Shown here in pieces: positions 62,667 through 64,000 of a DNA stretch of 64,000 nt. Every line of letters starts with the position of its first letter. Position 1 is the stretch's first letter. Origin of the DNA: Pseudomonas mediterranea CFBP 5447 (GTDB taxonomy: Bacteria > Pseudomonadota > Gammaproteobacteria > Pseudomonadales > Pseudomonadaceae); the NCBI RefSeq assembly GCF_000774145.1, contig NZ_KN322982.1:180196-244195 (forward strand), written 5' to 3'. Under the pieces are notes generated by a model that saw only the letters and a list, made by a program, of their open reading frames with translations, searched no databases and was not told where the DNA came from. Made by a program: the position numbers and the translations under genes.

Positions 62667-64000
62667 ATGAGCAGCGTTATTGCCGTCGTCAAAAGCATTG
62701 TCGGTCAGGTTTTCGCCGTATCCCCGGAGGGTATCCGGCGTGTACTCATTGAAGGCGATCGTCTGTTCACGGGCGATCAGTTGGACACCGGCCCAGCCGG
62801 TGCCGTCACCTTGGAACTGGCCGATGGTCGCACCCTCGACCTGGGCCGGGACACCCAGTGGAGCGCCAACGCCCCGGACTCTTCCACAGACCTAGCGCAG
62901 GCCACTGCCCAGGCCGCGCCATCGGTAGAAGAACTGCAACAAGCCATCGCCGCCGGTGCCGACCCGACCACCGCCCTGGAAGCCACCGCCGCCGGAGCTG
63001 GCGAAGCGAGTGCCGGTGGTTCCGCCGGGGGCGGCCACAGCGTCGTGGTGCTGGATGCCACGGCCGGCAGCGTCGACCCGACTGTCGGTTTCCCGACCGA
63101 AGGCTTGAGCACGGCCGCAACCACTGACAACAACATCACCGGCCTGGCCACTAACGCCAACGCCAATACCACTGCCAACACCCTGATCAATGCGACGCTG
63201 ACGCTGAGCGCCACCCCGACCCTGACCGAAGCCGGCGGCGTGCTGGTCTATACCGCGACCGTGACCCAGGCGCCCCTGACCGACCTGACGGTAACGCTGT
63301 CCAATGGCTCGGTGATCGTGATTTCCGCCGGCCAGACCACCGGCAGCGTCAACGTCCCACTGGCACCGAACGACACCGTCTACAACGACCCAAGCCAGAT
63401 CAGCGTGACCGTGACCGGCACCACCGGTGGCAGCGGCATTGCCGTGACCGTGCCCACCACGCCAGCCGTGACCCAGATCACCGACACCATCGACACCACC
63501 AACATCACCCTGACCGCAGGCGAAACGGTGACCGAAGGTGGCCAGATCACCTATACCGCGACCTTGACCAACCCGGCGCAAACACCAGTGACCGTGACCT
63601 TGAGCAATGGCTCGGTCATCACCATCGCTGCGGGTCAGACCACCGGTACCGTCAACGTCGAGACGCCGGCCAACGACGTCTACAACAATGGCAGCACTGT
63701 CAGCACTACCATCACTGGTGCAACTGGCGGCAACTTCGAGAACCTGGTGCCGAGCACCGCGCCAGCGGTCACTACCATCACCGACTCGATCGACACCACG
63801 ACCGTGACGCTGACTGCTACGCCGACCGTCAATGAAAACGGCACGATCACTTACACCGCGACCCTGACCGATGCCAAAGGCAATCCGGTCACTGCGCAAA
63901 ATGGTCCTGTAACGGTCACCCTCGACAGCGGCAAAACCATCACCATCGAAGCCGGCGCAAGTGCAGGTACGTTGGACGTGGCCGTCGGCAACGACGTGTA
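62667..64000 (+). CDS. lapA: LapA giant biofilm adhesin, N-terminal part (runs off window)
   Basis: The reading frame is open from ATG 62667 (MSSVIAVVKSIVGQVFAVSP, with a CGGAGAG ribosome site) to the window end, giving the first 444 residues. Residues 1-110 are the LapA retention module ending in a TAAG motif at residues 107-110 (62985-62996). Its Ala108-Ala109 bond is the position known to be cut by the periplasmic protease LapG. From about residue 170, ~100-residue Ig-like repeats begin (LTLSATPTLTEAGG, ITLTAGETVTEGG, VTLTATPTVNENG). The rest, including RTX and secretion signal, lies to the right. It is exported by the adjacent LapEBC. Confidence 0.92.
   Translation, partial: MSSVIAVVKSIVGQVFAVSPEGIRRVLIEGDRLFTGDQLDTGPAGAVTLELADGRTLDLGRDTQWSANAPDSSTDLAQATAQAAPSVEELQQAIAAGADPTTALEATAAGAGEASAGGSAGGGHSVVVLDATAGSVDPTVGFPTEGLSTAATTDNNITGLATNANANTTANTLINATLTLSATPTLTEAGGVLVYTATVTQAPLTDLTVTLSNGSVIVISAGQTTGSVNVPLAPNDTVYNDPSQISVTVTGTTGGSGIAVTVPTTPAVTQITDTIDTTNITLTAGETVTEGGQITYTATLTNPAQTPVTVTLSNGSVITIAAGQTTGTVNVETPANDVYNNGSTVSTTITGATGGNFENLVPSTAPAVTTITDSIDTTTVTLTATPTVNENGTITYTATLTDAKGNPVTAQNGPVTVTLDSGKTITIEAGASAGTLDVAVGNDV

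Noticed and set aside
1..64000. tRNA, rRNA or insertion-sequence genes
   Set aside because: No tRNA-like CCA ends with cloverleaf, rRNA segments, transposase motifs or IS terminal repeats were recognised on either strand.

Overview
The window looks like a chromosome segment of a plant- or soil-associated Pseudomonas of the P. fluorescens complex (inference). The evidence is GC-rich coding sequence, at least ten copies of the short GTGGGAGCGAGCCTGCTCGCGAT-type REP pairs, a gene order (FAD oxidase ... rpiA, ilvA, HAD phosphatase, rppH, ptsP, NRDE protein, tauE, lgt, thyA) that I recognise from Pseudomonas core genomes, and a LapA/LapEBC adhesin locus.

Layout. 1-15.1 kb is core metabolism and housekeeping: a D-2-hydroxyglutarate dehydrogenase-like flavoprotein, an FAH-family enzyme, two SdiA-regulated beta-propeller paralogues (the second frameshifted), rpiA, ilvA, a HAD phosphatase, rppH, ptsP, an NRDE/TANGO2 protein, a TauE permease, lgt and thyA. 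15.1-23.2 kb holds export functions: a divergent cadR/cadA heavy-metal module with a textbook MerR-type promoter, and a triABC-like RND pump with two adaptors. 23.4-34.0 kb is mixed accessory DNA: a 31-codon ORF with a strong ribosome site, a metQ-like binding protein, a 1.58k-residue RHS/YD-repeat protein with a small unknown partner, a sigma-54 activator-like ATPase with a degenerate GAFTGA loop and no DNA-binding domain, a RBBP9-type hydrolase, DUF2789, and an nfeD/slipin pair.

34.2-51.6 kb is the most interesting part. A five-gene minus-strand unit encodes a sulfotransferase, a 2.1k-residue LEPR-box/DUF4347 surface protein with 13 Ig-like repeats, a TolC-like lipoprotein, an aspartyl/asparaginyl beta-hydroxylase and a second sulfotransferase. 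Facing it are two phage-tail-collar (MdpB-like) proteins with duplicated leaders and a small companion. A second minus-strand unit encodes an HlyD adaptor, a GAF-HlyD fusion, a PqqD-like/M50 protease/HlyD fusion and a GNAT acetyltransferase. No ABC ATPase is present. I infer a dedicated export-and-modification system in which the M50 membrane protein replaces the usual ABC permease, with modification of the cargo by sulfation and hydroxylation.

52.0-57.2 kb holds a possible small RNA, a NYN nuclease-like gene, and a three-gene operon whose last member fuses a nucleophile-less alpha/beta-hydrolase to a PEP-synthase-like enzyme. 57.4-64.0 kb is the lap locus: lapE-lapB-lapC on the minus strand, divergent from lapA, which runs off the end of the window and carries the TAAG LapG cleavage site at residues 107-110. 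Two giant-adhesin systems with different exporters thus lie within 30 kb of each other.
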